Positions 25,881-34,391 of a stretch of DNA of 64,000 nt are shown one piece after another. The DNA comes from CANKJK01 sp964400405 (GTDB taxonomy: Bacteria; Acidobacteriota; Vicinamibacteria; Vicinamibacterales; UBA2999), in contig CAYNUO010000004.1 in the NCBI GenBank assembly GCA_964400405.1, positions 12,872-76,871 of the forward strand, read 5' to 3'. The first letter of the stretch is position 1; every line of letters begins with the position of its first letter. The translations under genes were made by a program, and so were the position numbers. The notes beneath the pieces were generated by a model. The model saw nothing but the letters and a program-made list of their open reading frames with translations, did not search any database and was not told the origin of the DNA.

Positions 25881-26504
25881 CTATTTGCTGGCCGTGAACT
25901 CTACGACCTCTTCCTTCAGTTGTAGCGTGCCCTTCATGGCCGTGCCCGAAGGGGCGAGTTCGCCTTTCCAGAGATAGGTTTCCCCCTGGATAGGCCGCAG
26001 GAAGCGAACCATCACAGAGGAACCCTGGATGTCCCCCTCAATCGAGATGGAGCCCGACTCGGACCGTTCGGGTTGACAGGTGCCCGTCAGGCGCCCACCG
26101 TCGTTCTTGAACGTGCAGTCAGAACCGACGCTGACGCCGCTCTTCCGAACCGCCGTCAGCGTCCACGAACCGTCAATCCCTGGCGCCGGGGCCGAGGTTT
26201 TCGCCGTCCGTGGAGCCGGCCGGGACGCCGCGACCAGGGAGACCCCCGCCCGGTCCGCCGCCCGAACCACCGGAGCCGTCACCTTCACCCAGGAGCCGGT
26301 CGCACCCGCGGCCCGCCCGGCTGCGTCCGCCGGCAGGCTGACCTTCACGAGGGCCGACCGGGCACCGGGATCCACCGCCACGAGCTCGGCATCCACCAGG
26401 AATCCATATGCGATGGACGCCATCTCGGCCGCAGGAGGCGCGTAGACGACGAGGTCGCCCTCCTCCGCCCAGGTCAGAGCAACCTTCGCGCCCGGCGTGC
26501 GGTC
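25881..26504 (-). CDS. Secreted calycin-like protein, 5' end lost in assembly gap
   Basis: The visible 207 residues run from the gap to the stop. They are homologous along their length to the complete protein at 45601-46428: 'PGAKVALTW', 'LVVYAPPAAEMASIAYGFLV', then a Pro/Ala linker, then 'GIDGSWTLTAVRKSG' and two Cys residues ('SDCTF', 'LTGTCQ'). The C-terminal part looks like a small beta-barrel (lipocalin/calycin-like). By comparison with the paralogue roughly 70 N-terminal residues including the signal peptide are missing. An apparent continuous frame through the N-run into the VOC gene is an artefact of the 100-base padding. Confidence 0.75.
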   Translation of the reverse strand, partial: DRTPGAKVALTWAEEGDLVVYAPPAAEMASIAYGFLVDAELVAVDPGARSALVKVSLPADAAGRAAGATGSWVKVTAPVVRAADRAGVSLVAASRPAPRTAKTSAPAPGIDGSWTLTAVRKSGVSVGSDCTFKNDGGRLTGTCQPERSESGSISIEGDIQGSSVMVRFLRPIQGETYLWKGELAPSGTAMKGTLQLKEEVVEFTASK

Positions 26505-26604
26505 NNNNNNNNNNNNNNNNNNNNNNNNNNNNNNNNNNNNNNNNNNNNNNNNNNNNNNNNNNNNNNNNNNNNNNNNNNNNNNNNNNNNNNNNNNNNNNNN
26601 NNNN
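26505..26604. other. Assembly gap of 100 N
   Basis: This is a run of exactly 100 N, a conventional placeholder of unknown true length. It separates the 3' end of a VOC gene from the 5' end of the secreted calycin-like gene. Confidence 0.99.
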
Positions 26605-27110
26605 TCCTTCGGGACGATCTGCAGGTAGATGCCGTTGGGGTCGTAGAGGTAGACCGAGCGCGTGTTCGGCCCATGAACGGTCGGCCCCGTCGGACGGGCC
26701 TTCGCCTCGGGATACATCTTGTTGATCGCGTCGGCCACGCGCGTGGCGTCGCCGCCCTTCTGGTTGAAGTCCACCCCATAACCCACGTGGTTGATGTAGG
26801 GCTTGTCCTTGGTGAACTTGGTGAGGCTGATCCACCCGCCGCTCGGCAGCGACAGGGTCGCATTGTCCGGCGACGTGTCGCGAATGGTCGTACCGAGCAC
26901 ATCCGCGTAGAACTTGATCGCCTTGTCGAGATCCGGGATGTAGAGGTGGACGTGGTTGAGGTTCTTGCCGGGCGTGACGGCCTTGGCCTGCGCGGACGCG
27001 GTGCCGGCAACACCGGGCGCCACCATCATCATCAGCGCGCCAACCAGCTGGCGCCGGCTGAGCCCGCCCTGCTGGAACTGTGAAACGACATTCTCAATCT
27101 CGTTGACCAT
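26605..27110 (-). CDS. Exported VOC-family protein, 3' end lost in assembly gap
   Basis: The start is ATG 27110, with AGGAGG five bases upstream. The N-terminus 'LSRRQLVGALMMMVAPGVAG' is Tat-like. A single VOC domain follows: 'LNHVHLYIPDLDKAIKFYAD', 'PYINHVGYGVDF' and 'SVYLYDPNGIYLQIVPK'. The last motif is normally close to the end of a VOC domain, so only a few residues may be missing. It lies between the cytochrome-DUF1080 gene and the calycin-like gene on the same strand. The related locus at 45601-47952 has no VOC gene at this position. Confidence 0.82.
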
Positions 27111-27214
27111 CACGACCTCCTGATCGGGATATCCCGCGACGGCGACGCTACAGCGTTGCCCCTTCTGCGCGCAAGGCGTTCAGCGAGCCCCTACCTGAAA
27201 GACGGTAGCCGCCG

Positions 27215-28615
27215 CTACTTCCCCGCTCCGTCGTCCACCTTGATCCGCATGTTGCGCCAGCGGATCTTCCAGCCCTGTGATTGAAAGGCGATGTGCCCAC
27301 CGCCCAGCGCCGCAAACTCGTGCTGAGTGATCGTCGAGCCCAGCACGCCGTTCACATACGACTTCACCGTGCCGTCGCGCGACGAGACGATGCGGATGGA
27401 GTTCCACTCCCCGATGGGCCGCTGCGCCGCCCGGACCGCCGCGTGGTCGTACGTCTTCTTGACCTGCGTCTGGACGCCATAAATCTCGAGCAGATCCCGC
27501 TCGTGCCCTTCGACCTCGATCATCTTCGGCCACAGGTCCGCCGACTGGACGAAGATCAGCGTGCCGTTGCTGGCCTGGAAGAGCCACGGCGGGCCTTCCC
27601 AGTCCTCCGGCTTGTCCCATCGGTAGTCGAAGCGAAGGTCGTAATAGAGGTACTTCTTCGCGGTGTAGGCGAAGCCATGGATCGTGCAGTTGCAGCGGAG
27701 TTCGTCGTCCGCGACGGAGAAGACGCCGGACGGGTCGGTCTGCACGCAGCCGTCCGGTGGCGCGCCGCAGTTCGGACGCAGCGCGAAGCGAAGGCCCGAG
27801 AAGTCCTTGCCGTTGAAGATGCGCTCGAAGCCCGGCTCGTCGAGCGTCAAGGTCTTCATGACCGCGTAATCCGGCGTCAGGGCCTGGCGTCCTGACGGAT
27901 AGTTGTTCGCCTTCAGGATGTACGCCGCGATATCCGCGCGTGTCTGCTGGGATATCGCCGTCGTGTCGTAGGCCGGCATCGCCTCGAGCTTCTTGAAGAA
28001 GTAATAGACGCTGGGCCACACGCGCACGCCGCCGGACTCCCGCTGGAGGAATGTGCCACCGAATCCGCGGCCCGGGCCGACGGAATGACAGAAGCCGCAG
28101 TTGCGGTTGAAGGCCAGGCGTCCCCGCTCGGCCTGCTCCTCCGTGAAGTAGCGGCCCTGTGACCGATCGTCACCGGGCGCAACGGCTGATTCGGCCACCG
28201 GCGGAGCTGGTCTGGCCAGGTCCGCTGGCAGATCGAGCGCCTTCGCGCCTGCGGCAACGCCGCTCTTCTCCAACAGGTAGGCCAGAACGTCGGCGTTCTG
28301 CTGCGGGCGCAGCCCCCCCGGGCTGTGCAGCGGCATCTGCACCTGGATATAGCGGAGGAGCTGGCCCACGCCGCGCGTGCTCCACCTGGCGAGGAAGGCT
28401 GCCCCGGCCACGGGCGGGGCGATGTCGCCGCCCGACAGGTTCTCCATGTGGCACATCTGGCAGTTGGCGGCGTACACCGTGGCACCCCGCGCGGCCTGCT
28501 GCGCCGTGAAGGCCGGGTTCCACGCGGCGGGCTGCGCGGGCAGCTCGACGGTCAGGACGAATGCGCTGAGGGCCACCAAGCCGGCCGCGCTGACGGCGTG
28601 GATCGGTCGAAGCAT
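27215..28615 (-). CDS. Exported dihaem cytochrome c fused to DUF1080 domain
   Basis: A 466-residue protein. A signal peptide (residues 1-28) is followed by a first cytochrome c domain with CxxCH at Cys52/Cys55/His56 and 'MPLHSPGGLRPQQNADVLAYLL'. A second cytochrome domain has 'CGFCH' near residue 170. The C-terminal ~200 residues are a DUF1080 (3-keto-disaccharide hydrolase-like, concanavalin-like) domain: 'FERIFNGKDFSGL', 'YLYYDLRFDYRW', 'GEWNSIRIVSSRDGTVKSYVNG' and 'HIAFQSQGWKIRWRNMRIKV'. A paralogue with the same architecture is at 46519-47952. It suggests oxidation of a carbohydrate-like ligand with electrons passing to the attached haems (inference). Confidence 0.9.
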   Translation of the reverse strand: MLRPIHAVSAAGLVALSAFVLTVELPAQPAAWNPAFTAQQAARGATVYAANCQMCHMENLSGGDIAPPVAGAAFLARWSTRGVGQLLRYIQVQMPLHSPGGLRPQQNADVLAYLLEKSGVAAGAKALDLPADLARPAPPVAESAVAPGDDRSQGRYFTEEQAERGRLAFNRNCGFCHSVGPGRGFGGTFLQRESGGVRVWPSVYYFFKKLEAMPAYDTTAISQQTRADIAAYILKANNYPSGRQALTPDYAVMKTLTLDEPGFERIFNGKDFSGLRFALRPNCGAPPDGCVQTDPSGVFSVADDELRCNCTIHGFAYTAKKYLYYDLRFDYRWDKPEDWEGPPWLFQASNGTLIFVQSADLWPKMIEVEGHERDLLEIYGVQTQVKKTYDHAAVRAAQRPIGEWNSIRIVSSRDGTVKSYVNGVLGSTITQHEFAALGGGHIAFQSQGWKIRWRNMRIKVDDGAGK

Positions 28616-28697
28616 CAGGGCATGATGCCTAGCCCACGGCTGGGCGCCAATACCTGATTACCGGATGTCCGGAATGTCGAGGGTCCCGTAGATCAGT

Positions 28698-28714
28698 TAT
28701 CGTTCGGGCCCATG
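28698..28714 (+). promoter_or_regulatory. Putative -10 box with leaderless start for the PQQ dehydrogenase
   Basis: TATCGT at 28698-28703 is followed by exactly 8 bases and the ATG at 28712. No ribosome binding site is seen. Confidence 0.42.
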
Positions 28715-30688
28715 TCGACTCCTTCGCTCAGATTCCCGCTGGTGCTCGCTCTCGTGGCCATTACAGCCCTTTCCGGGTCAACCGCCGCGCAGCGCGGAGC
28801 CGCGACTCCCGAGGGAGAATGGCGTGCCTACGCCGGAGACCTCAAGGCCACGAAGTACTCGCCGCTGGCGCAGATCTCCAAGGAGAACGTCTCGAAGCTG
28901 GCCGTGGCCTGGAAGTGGTCGACGGCCGACAAGGCGATCCAGGCATCGAACCCTGTCTGGCGGGCCTCGCGCAATGAAGACACGCCGCTTTACATCAAGG
29001 GGACTCTCTACACCCTGACGCCGCTCGGCCTTGTTGCGGCGATCGATCCCGGAACGGGCGCAACGAAGTGGGTCTACGACGCAGAGAGCTACAAGACAGG
29101 CCGGGCGACGAACGTCGGCTTCACCAACCGCGGCATGGCGTTCTGGTCCGACGGCAAGGCGGACCGCCTGATGGTGTCGACACCCGATGCACATCTGATC
29201 TCGATCGACACGGCCACGGGCAAGCCCGACCCCGCCTTCGGCACCGCCGGGAAGACCGATGCGGCGCAGGGGATCCCGAAGGTCATGCACGCCACGAACC
29301 TCTCCGGGCGGCGGCCGCTTGTCGCCGGCGACGTCGTCATCGTCGGCAGCGCCGTTCTGGATGGCGCGGCCAACATGGAGTCGAACCCTCCGGGTTACGT
29401 GAACGCCTTCGATGCCCGCACGGGCAAGCTGGTGTGGACCTTCCACACCGTGCCGAAGAAGGGCGAGCGTGGATACGAGTCCTGGCTCGAGGGGTCCGCG
29501 GAATACTCCGGCAACGCGAACGTCTGGGGCGGCATGGCGTACGACGCAGAGCTCGGCTACGTCTACCTCGCCACGTCGACCGGGACCAACGACTACTACG
29601 GCGGGCACCGCCCGGGTGACAACCTCTTTGCCGAGAGCATCGTCTGCCTGAACGCGAAGACCGGTGCCTACGTGTGGCACTTCCAGGCGGTGCATCACGG
29701 CGTCTGGGACTACGACTTCCCCGCCGATCCGATTCTCGGCGACCTGAACGTCAACGGCCGCAAAGTGCCGGCGGTCATCCAGGTGAGCAAACAGGCCTTC
29801 ACCTATGTGCTCGACCGCCGGACGGGCACGCCGGTGTGGCCGATCGAGGAACGCCGCGTGCCGCAGTCCACGGTGCCGCGGGAGCGCACCGCGGCCACGC
29901 AGCCCATCCCGAGCAAGCCACCAGCCTTCGACCTCCAGGGCACGATGCCGGAGAACCTGATCGACTTCACGCCGGAGTTGAAGGCCAAGGCCCTGGAGAA
30001 GCTGAATCTCTTCGAGTACGGCCCGGTATTCACTCCGCCGTCACTCAAGGGAACGATCGTGCTGCCGGGCATGTTCGGGGGCGCCAACTGGGGCGGGGCA
30101 GGTTTTGACCCTGAGACGAACACCCTCTACGTGCCCTCAAGGATGTATCCCTCCGTCGAGCGCCTCGCGGTGCAGGACCCCAAGCGCACGAACCTGCTCT
30201 ATCGCATGGGGGGCACCGGTCCGTCTGAGGCGGACGCCGCCATCGACGGCCTGTCGATCTTCAAGCCACCGTATTCCCGCGTGACGGCGCTCGACCTGAA
30301 CAAGGGCGACCGGAAGTGGATGGCTCCACTCGGGAATGGGCCGCAGAACCATCCCCTGCTGAAGAACCTGAAACTCGGCCCGCTCGGCGATCAGATTCAC
30401 GGCGGAAGCGTTCTGGTGACGAAGACGCTGGTCTTCGTCGGCGTGACCCACCTGCAATACAACGGTCAGCCGAACCCGCCGAAATGGGCGGCGCACGGCG
30501 ACAAGAACATGACGCAGAAGGCGATCTACGTCTTCGACAAGGCCAATGGCCAGCTCGTGCACGTGATCGAGCATCCGATGGGCGTTGCCGCGCCCATGAC
30601 CTTCACCCACAACGGGCGCCAGATGATTGTGTTCGCGGCGGGCGGCGGTGAGAACTGCGAACTGGTCGCGATGGCGTTGCCGCGATAG
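28712..30688 (+). CDS. Exported PQQ-dependent dehydrogenase (glucose-dehydrogenase-like)
   Basis: A 658-residue protein with a signal peptide ending near 'GSTAAQR'. The first blade is the classic 'EWRAYAGDLKATKYSPLAQI'. Later signatures include 'GLVAAIDPGTGATKWVYD', 'HHGVWDYDFPADPILGDL', 'VSKQAFTYVLDRRTGTPVWP' and 'RVTALDLNKGDRKW', all of the PQQ-binding eight-bladed propeller of the soluble part of membrane glucose dehydrogenases. There are no N-terminal membrane helices, so it is probably a free periplasmic enzyme oxidising a sugar or alcohol with PQQ. A c-type cytochrome gene follows by 46 bases and is a natural electron acceptor. No PQQ biosynthesis genes are in the window. Confidence 0.9.
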   Translation: MSTPSLRFPLVLALVAITALSGSTAAQRGAATPEGEWRAYAGDLKATKYSPLAQISKENVSKLAVAWKWSTADKAIQASNPVWRASRNEDTPLYIKGTLYTLTPLGLVAAIDPGTGATKWVYDAESYKTGRATNVGFTNRGMAFWSDGKADRLMVSTPDAHLISIDTATGKPDPAFGTAGKTDAAQGIPKVMHATNLSGRRPLVAGDVVIVGSAVLDGAANMESNPPGYVNAFDARTGKLVWTFHTVPKKGERGYESWLEGSAEYSGNANVWGGMAYDAELGYVYLATSTGTNDYYGGHRPGDNLFAESIVCLNAKTGAYVWHFQAVHHGVWDYDFPADPILGDLNVNGRKVPAVIQVSKQAFTYVLDRRTGTPVWPIEERRVPQSTVPRERTAATQPIPSKPPAFDLQGTMPENLIDFTPELKAKALEKLNLFEYGPVFTPPSLKGTIVLPGMFGGANWGGAGFDPETNTLYVPSRMYPSVERLAVQDPKRTNLLYRMGGTGPSEADAAIDGLSIFKPPYSRVTALDLNKGDRKWMAPLGNGPQNHPLLKNLKLGPLGDQIHGGSVLVTKTLVFVGVTHLQYNGQPNPPKWAAHGDKNMTQKAIYVFDKANGQLVHVIEHPMGVAAPMTFTHNGRQMIVFAAGGGENCELVAMALPR

Positions 30689-30734
30689 GCGTCTCAACGG
30701 AGACCCGACACGAGCGTCAGTCGAGGAACCCCGA

Positions 30735-31304
30735 ATGGCCGTTCACGTGACGAAAGCGCGTGCGTGGTCCGTGTGGCTCGTCGCGGGCTCCGTCGCGCTG
30801 GCGACGGGGAGTGCGGCTGGCGCTGCGCCGGCCGCACAGAGCGCTGAGGCTGAACGCCCGGCGGGGACCCTGCAGCATGTGATGCGTGGCGTGCTGTTTC
30901 CGAACGCCAACATCATCTTCGACGTCCAGACCGTCGCCCCGGATGCGCCTCCGCCGAAGCCGGGCGCCGAGAACGGATCGACCTCTGCGAAGTTCGCCAC
31001 GCTCTATGGCGGATGGGAGAAGGTCGTGCTTGCCGCCGTCTCGCTGGACGAGTCCGTCGACATGATCTTGAAGGCCGGCCGCACCTGCGAGAACGGCAAG
31101 CCCGTTCCAGTCGCCAGCAAGGTGTACCGCGACACCTCGCTCCAGATGCGGGCCGTCGCCAGGAAGATCCTGGCAGCTGCCACCGAGAAGGATGCCGGGA
31201 AGGTGATTGAACTGACGGGCGACCTGGCGGAGGCGTGTGCGGCCTGTCACCGGCCGTATCGGGACATCGCCAAACGGGACCTGACCAGGCGTTGCCCGCC
31301 GTAG
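30735..31304 (+). CDS. Exported cytochrome c'-like monohaem protein
   Basis: A 189-residue protein from ATG 30735 (GAGGAA upstream; 'VTKARAWSVWLVAGSVALAT' signal peptide). The single CxxCH ('EACAACHRPYRDI') lies near the C-terminus after a predicted helical region, as in cytochromes c'/c556. Cys also occurs in 'RTCENG'. A related protein with the same C-terminal haem arrangement is at 34688. Its position after the PQQ dehydrogenase suggests it takes electrons from that enzyme. Confidence 0.82.
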   Translation: MAVHVTKARAWSVWLVAGSVALATGSAAGAAPAAQSAEAERPAGTLQHVMRGVLFPNANIIFDVQTVAPDAPPPKPGAENGSTSAKFATLYGGWEKVVLAAVSLDESVDMILKAGRTCENGKPVPVASKVYRDTSLQMRAVARKILAAATEKDAGKVIELTGDLAEACAACHRPYRDIAKRDLTRRCPP

Positions 31305-31355
31305 CGATTCGAACCGCCAGATGGATACGTATTCAAAACCCCCAACAAGGACTGA

Positions 31356-32492
31356 ATGATGATGCATAAGTCTCGATTGTTTGCCCTCGGCGCGTGGACT
31401 GCCGCGGTACTCGTAGTGGTGGGCGCGACTTCGCGCACGCCACAGGCGCAGTCCGTCAAGATTCCCCAGTTCGCGGCCGATCCGTGGTGGCCGAAACCCT
31501 TGCCGCAGGAGAAGGACAGCCAGGGGCAGATGCGCCGCTGGATGACCGGGCACGTGGGCGCGGTCTGCGCGGATTCACACAACCATATCTTCACGTTCAA
31601 CCGTCTCTCGCCGAAGCTGGGCACGTACGAATCCATGTCCGGCATGTTCGGGCCGGAGATCATTGTTTTTGACTACGAGGGCAACGTCATCAACAGCTGG
31701 GGCAATCCGAAGGGCCAGCCGAAAGTGCTGCCGGCGTCGGCGCATGGCTGCACGGTCGACTATGAAGACAACGTGTGGTTCACGGGGGCGTCCATCGCGC
31801 AGAAGTGGGACCACGACGGCAAGAAGATCCTGCTCCAGATCGGCGAAGCCGGAAAGTGCGACGGTGAGTGCGGCGAAGCCCAGAGCCTGAACAGCAGCCA
31901 GACGCTGCTCAACTCGCCTGCGGGCCTGCGCGTCGACCCGAATCCGGATCCGGTCACCGGCGAGCGCGGAAGCATCTATATCGCCGACGGCTACGGCAAT
32001 CACCGCGTCGTCGTCTTCAACAGCAAGGGCAAGTACCTGCGGCAGTTTGGCGCTCCCGGCACGGGGCCAGGACAGTTCGCGCGGACCGGCGGGGGCCATC
32101 CCCACTGCGTCGCCCTGAGCAACGATGGCTTCGTCTACGCGTGCGACCGTATGCAGAACCGGATTCACGAGTTCGACAAGCGCGGCAACTTCAAGCGCAC
32201 CATCGAGATCAATCCCGAGGGTGGTCTCGTGGCGGGACAGCGCTCAGCCGACATCATGTTCTCGAACGACCCGGCACAGACGTATCTGTTCAACTCCGAC
32301 CTCGGCAACAACGTGATGCGGATCGTCGAGCGGAAGACGGGCAAGCTGGTCGGCACCATCGGTGTCGGACCGGGGCGCGGCACGGGGCAGCTCATTACGC
32401 CGCACCTCATCGTCACCGACACCAAAGGGAACCTCTACATCAGCTCGACCGCCGACAGTAACCGGGTGCAGCGGTTCCTGCTGCAGCCCTAG
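31356..32492 (+). CDS. Exported NHL-repeat beta-propeller protein
   Basis: A 378-residue protein. AAGGA precedes the first ATG of 'MMMHKSRLFALG'; the signal peptide ends near 'PQAQ'. The mature start 'FAADPWWPKPLPQEKDSQGQ' is almost identical to that of 47982-49169. NHL blades follow: 'SIYIADGYGNHRVVVFNSKG', 'FVYACDRMQNRIHEF', 'DPAQTYLFNSDLGNNVMRIV' and 'NLYISSTADSNRVQRF'. The loop 'GEAGKCDGECGEAQSLNSS' carries two cysteines that may form a disulfide. The role is unknown; it is co-directional with the PQQ dehydrogenase and cytochrome genes. Confidence 0.9.
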   Translation: MMMHKSRLFALGAWTAAVLVVVGATSRTPQAQSVKIPQFAADPWWPKPLPQEKDSQGQMRRWMTGHVGAVCADSHNHIFTFNRLSPKLGTYESMSGMFGPEIIVFDYEGNVINSWGNPKGQPKVLPASAHGCTVDYEDNVWFTGASIAQKWDHDGKKILLQIGEAGKCDGECGEAQSLNSSQTLLNSPAGLRVDPNPDPVTGERGSIYIADGYGNHRVVVFNSKGKYLRQFGAPGTGPGQFARTGGGHPHCVALSNDGFVYACDRMQNRIHEFDKRGNFKRTIEINPEGGLVAGQRSADIMFSNDPAQTYLFNSDLGNNVMRIVERKTGKLVGTIGVGPGRGTGQLITPHLIVTDTKGNLYISSTADSNRVQRFLLQP

Positions 32493-32529
32493 CGGGGCGC
32501 GCGTCGGGAGTTCAGCGAGAAACACCACG

Positions 32530-32559
32530 ACCTTCCGGCAGCAGCGGCTGCTGGAAGGT
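32530..32559 (+). terminator. Hairpin after the NHL gene, possible weak terminator
   Basis: The arms ACCTTCC and GGAAGGT plus AGCAG/CTGCT form a 12-bp stem with a 3-base bulge, about 38 bases past the stop. There is no T-run, so intrinsic termination is uncertain. Confidence 0.3.
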
Positions 32560-32726
32560 TCGGGCCAGGCAAAGGCCAGACAGCACGACCGCACCACTAT
32601 TCGGCTCAGCTTGGCTTCGAGGTACGGAGCAATAGCCGCGGCCAACGGCTACGGTATTATTTGAAGGTATTGGATGGCCCTGACAGTCGGGCCACCGTCG
32701 GTGACGGAGAAGCGCTGGAGAGCAGG

Positions 32727-33134
32727 ATGCGTAAACAGCTGTGCGTTCTTATTGCGGGGGCGGCGATCGCCATTGGGAGCGGGCCGGTATCCGCCCATCA
32801 TGGCTTTTCTGCCGAGTTCGATGCCGATGCGCCGGTCTCGCTGCAGGGCAAGATCTCGAAGATCGAATGGATCAATCCTCACTCCTGGATCCATGTCGAG
32901 GTCAAGAACAAGGAAGGCGTGATCGAAACCTGGGCGATTGAAGGCGGGACGCCGAACACGCTCATGCGCCGCGGCATTACGAGGGACTCCCTGCCGGTCG
33001 GCACGGAGATTCTGATCACGGGCTACCGCTCCAGAGACGGCGGGACCAAGGCGAACGGCCGGGATATCACCTATCTGGACGGCCGAAAGCTGTTCATGGG
33101 TTCCGAGAACACGGGCGCCCCGTCAGACAAGTAG
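32727..33134 (+). CDS. DUF6152 family exported protein
   Basis: A 135-residue protein from ATG 32727 (GGAGAGCAGG upstream). The signal peptide ends at 'GPVSA', giving a mature N-terminus 'HHGFSAEFDADAPVSLQGKI' that is diagnostic for DUF6152. The motifs 'IEWINPHSWIHVEVK' and 'LPVGTEILITGYRSRDG' follow. The small beta-barrel resembles an OB fold. Function is unknown; N-terminal histidines could bind metal. A TATTAT box at 32655-32660 could serve as its -10. It ends at a strong terminator. Confidence 0.88.
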   Translation: MRKQLCVLIAGAAIAIGSGPVSAHHGFSAEFDADAPVSLQGKISKIEWINPHSWIHVEVKNKEGVIETWAIEGGTPNTLMRRGITRDSLPVGTEILITGYRSRDGGTKANGRDITYLDGRKLFMGSENTGAPSDK

Positions 33135-33166
33135 CAGGCGCGCCGAACACGAGGCAGGAAGATCGA

Positions 33167-33209
33167 AGAGCGCTCGCCGGCATCACGCCAGCGAGCGCTC
33201 TTTCTTTTT
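33167..33209 (+). terminator. Strong intrinsic terminator after the DUF6152 gene
   Basis: A perfect 11-bp stem (33167-33177 with 33191-33201) is followed by TTCTTTTTG. It lies 33 bases after the stop and just before the convergent gene end at 33213. Confidence 0.88.
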
Positions 33210-33212
33210 GTA

Positions 33213-34391
33213 CTACTTTGCCAACGCCCCGGACGGCCGGCCGAATCGAGCGTCATCGATCGACACGTTCTTCTGCACGTCTGTCAGCTCAATCTCGTCC
33301 CGTCCATCGAGCCACGCGAACGTCCATTTGAATGGCATCTTGATGCCGCCCACGTCGCGATAGTCGTCGTAGTCCACCTGCGTAGGCATGCGTCCGATCG
33401 GTGAGGCGCTATACCGGATGTAACGGAGCAGCAGGCCGGACTGCCGGTCGAAGAACAGCGTCGCGACGAGGCCCCTCGGACCTTCTCCCTGTATCACGTT
33501 CACCGGCTTGTTGTGGACCGTTGACGGCGGGCCGACTCGAAGCTTCGTGAAGTTCCGCTTGATCTGACCTGGGAACGACATCAACGCATCCAGCCTGGCG
33601 CCGTCGGACTCGGCGCCGCTGAGACGGTATTCCCCGAGCACCGACATCGGCGTCTTCATCCATCCCGTCGTGCCGTCGAACGTCCTGGTGCTGTCGCCCC
33701 GACCGGGCGCATCCTTGAACTCGATGATCGTCGTACGCCGATCCGGAGCCTTGGCGAAGATTCTGACCTGGCCCGCACCGCCGAATCCTCCGTAGAAGAC
33801 GCTCTTCCCCGTGGCGACGAAGCTGGTCACCTCGGAGAGCTTCTGGGCGCCGCCCATGGCCTCGACGTACTTATCGAGGATCGAGTCGGCTGACGGCATC
33901 CCGGGCGTCGAAACGAAGAAGAGGTCGTCCTGCTCGACCGTGGGTGTTCCGTACACATAGTCCAGGGTGGGCGTCACCACCGGCCGGTCGCGACCGCGAT
34001 GACACGTCCAGCACGTCACGACCTGTCGCCCGCGGAACTGGTCGCGGTTGATGGTGGTGACCATGTTGACCATGCGCCGAGCGGTGATCTTGCGGGGCGT
34101 GTCGAACGCCCAGTCGACCTTCTCGGTGCCAGCCCCTTTGTGACAGTCCGAGCAGTCAAAGGCGAGTGCAGCGGACATGATCCCCATCGTCGCCATGAAG
34201 TCATCAACGGGAAGGTTCTTGAGTGCGGGAACGTTCTTGAACGCCTCTCCGGCCAGCAGCGGCTTCGCGGGCGCGGCAGCCTGGCCGGCCAGCAGCACGC
34301 CACTCATCAACCCCACGAGCGTTACCGCGGTGGCAAGAACGGTCGCCCGTTTCAGTCCGCCCGTTCGGGTGCATCGCTCAAACAACTTCAT
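33213..34391 (-). CDS. Reaction-centre-type dihaem cytochrome c fused to a LolA-like beta domain
   Basis: A 392-residue exported protein (signal peptide about residues 14-37; AAGGAAGG upstream of ATG 34391). The N-terminal half matches the photosynthetic reaction-centre cytochrome subunit family: 'FKNVPALKNLPVDDFMATMG', then 'FDCSDCH', then 'VVTCWTCHRGRDRPVV'. There are two CxxCH instead of the four in true reaction-centre subunits. The C-terminal half ('ILDKYVEAMGGAQKLSEVTS' to 'YDDYRDVGGIKMPFKW') resembles outer-membrane lipoprotein carrier/sorting folds. Such proteins occur in non-phototrophic Acidobacteriota, and no photosynthesis gene is here. It is probably a periplasmic electron carrier or sensor. 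Confidence 0.85.
   Translation of the reverse strand: MKLFERCTRTGGLKRATVLATAVTLVGLMSGVLLAGQAAAPAKPLLAGEAFKNVPALKNLPVDDFMATMGIMSAALAFDCSDCHKGAGTEKVDWAFDTPRKITARRMVNMVTTINRDQFRGRQVVTCWTCHRGRDRPVVTPTLDYVYGTPTVEQDDLFFVSTPGMPSADSILDKYVEAMGGAQKLSEVTSFVATGKSVFYGGFGGAGQVRIFAKAPDRRTTIIEFKDAPGRGDSTRTFDGTTGWMKTPMSVLGEYRLSGAESDGARLDALMSFPGQIKRNFTKLRVGPPSTVHNKPVNVIQGEGPRGLVATLFFDRQSGLLLRYIRYSASPIGRMPTQVDYDDYRDVGGIKMPFKWTFAWLDGRDEIELTDVQKNVSIDDARFGRPSGALAK

Noticed and set aside
25881..27113. A single 410-codon gene fusing VOC and calycin-like domains
   Set aside because: Continuity depends on 100 placeholder Ns; paralogues show two separate genes.
33213..34391. Evidence of phototrophy from the reaction-centre-type cytochrome
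   Set aside because: There are only two haem motifs, a non-photosynthetic C-terminal fusion and no pigment or reaction-centre genes nearby.
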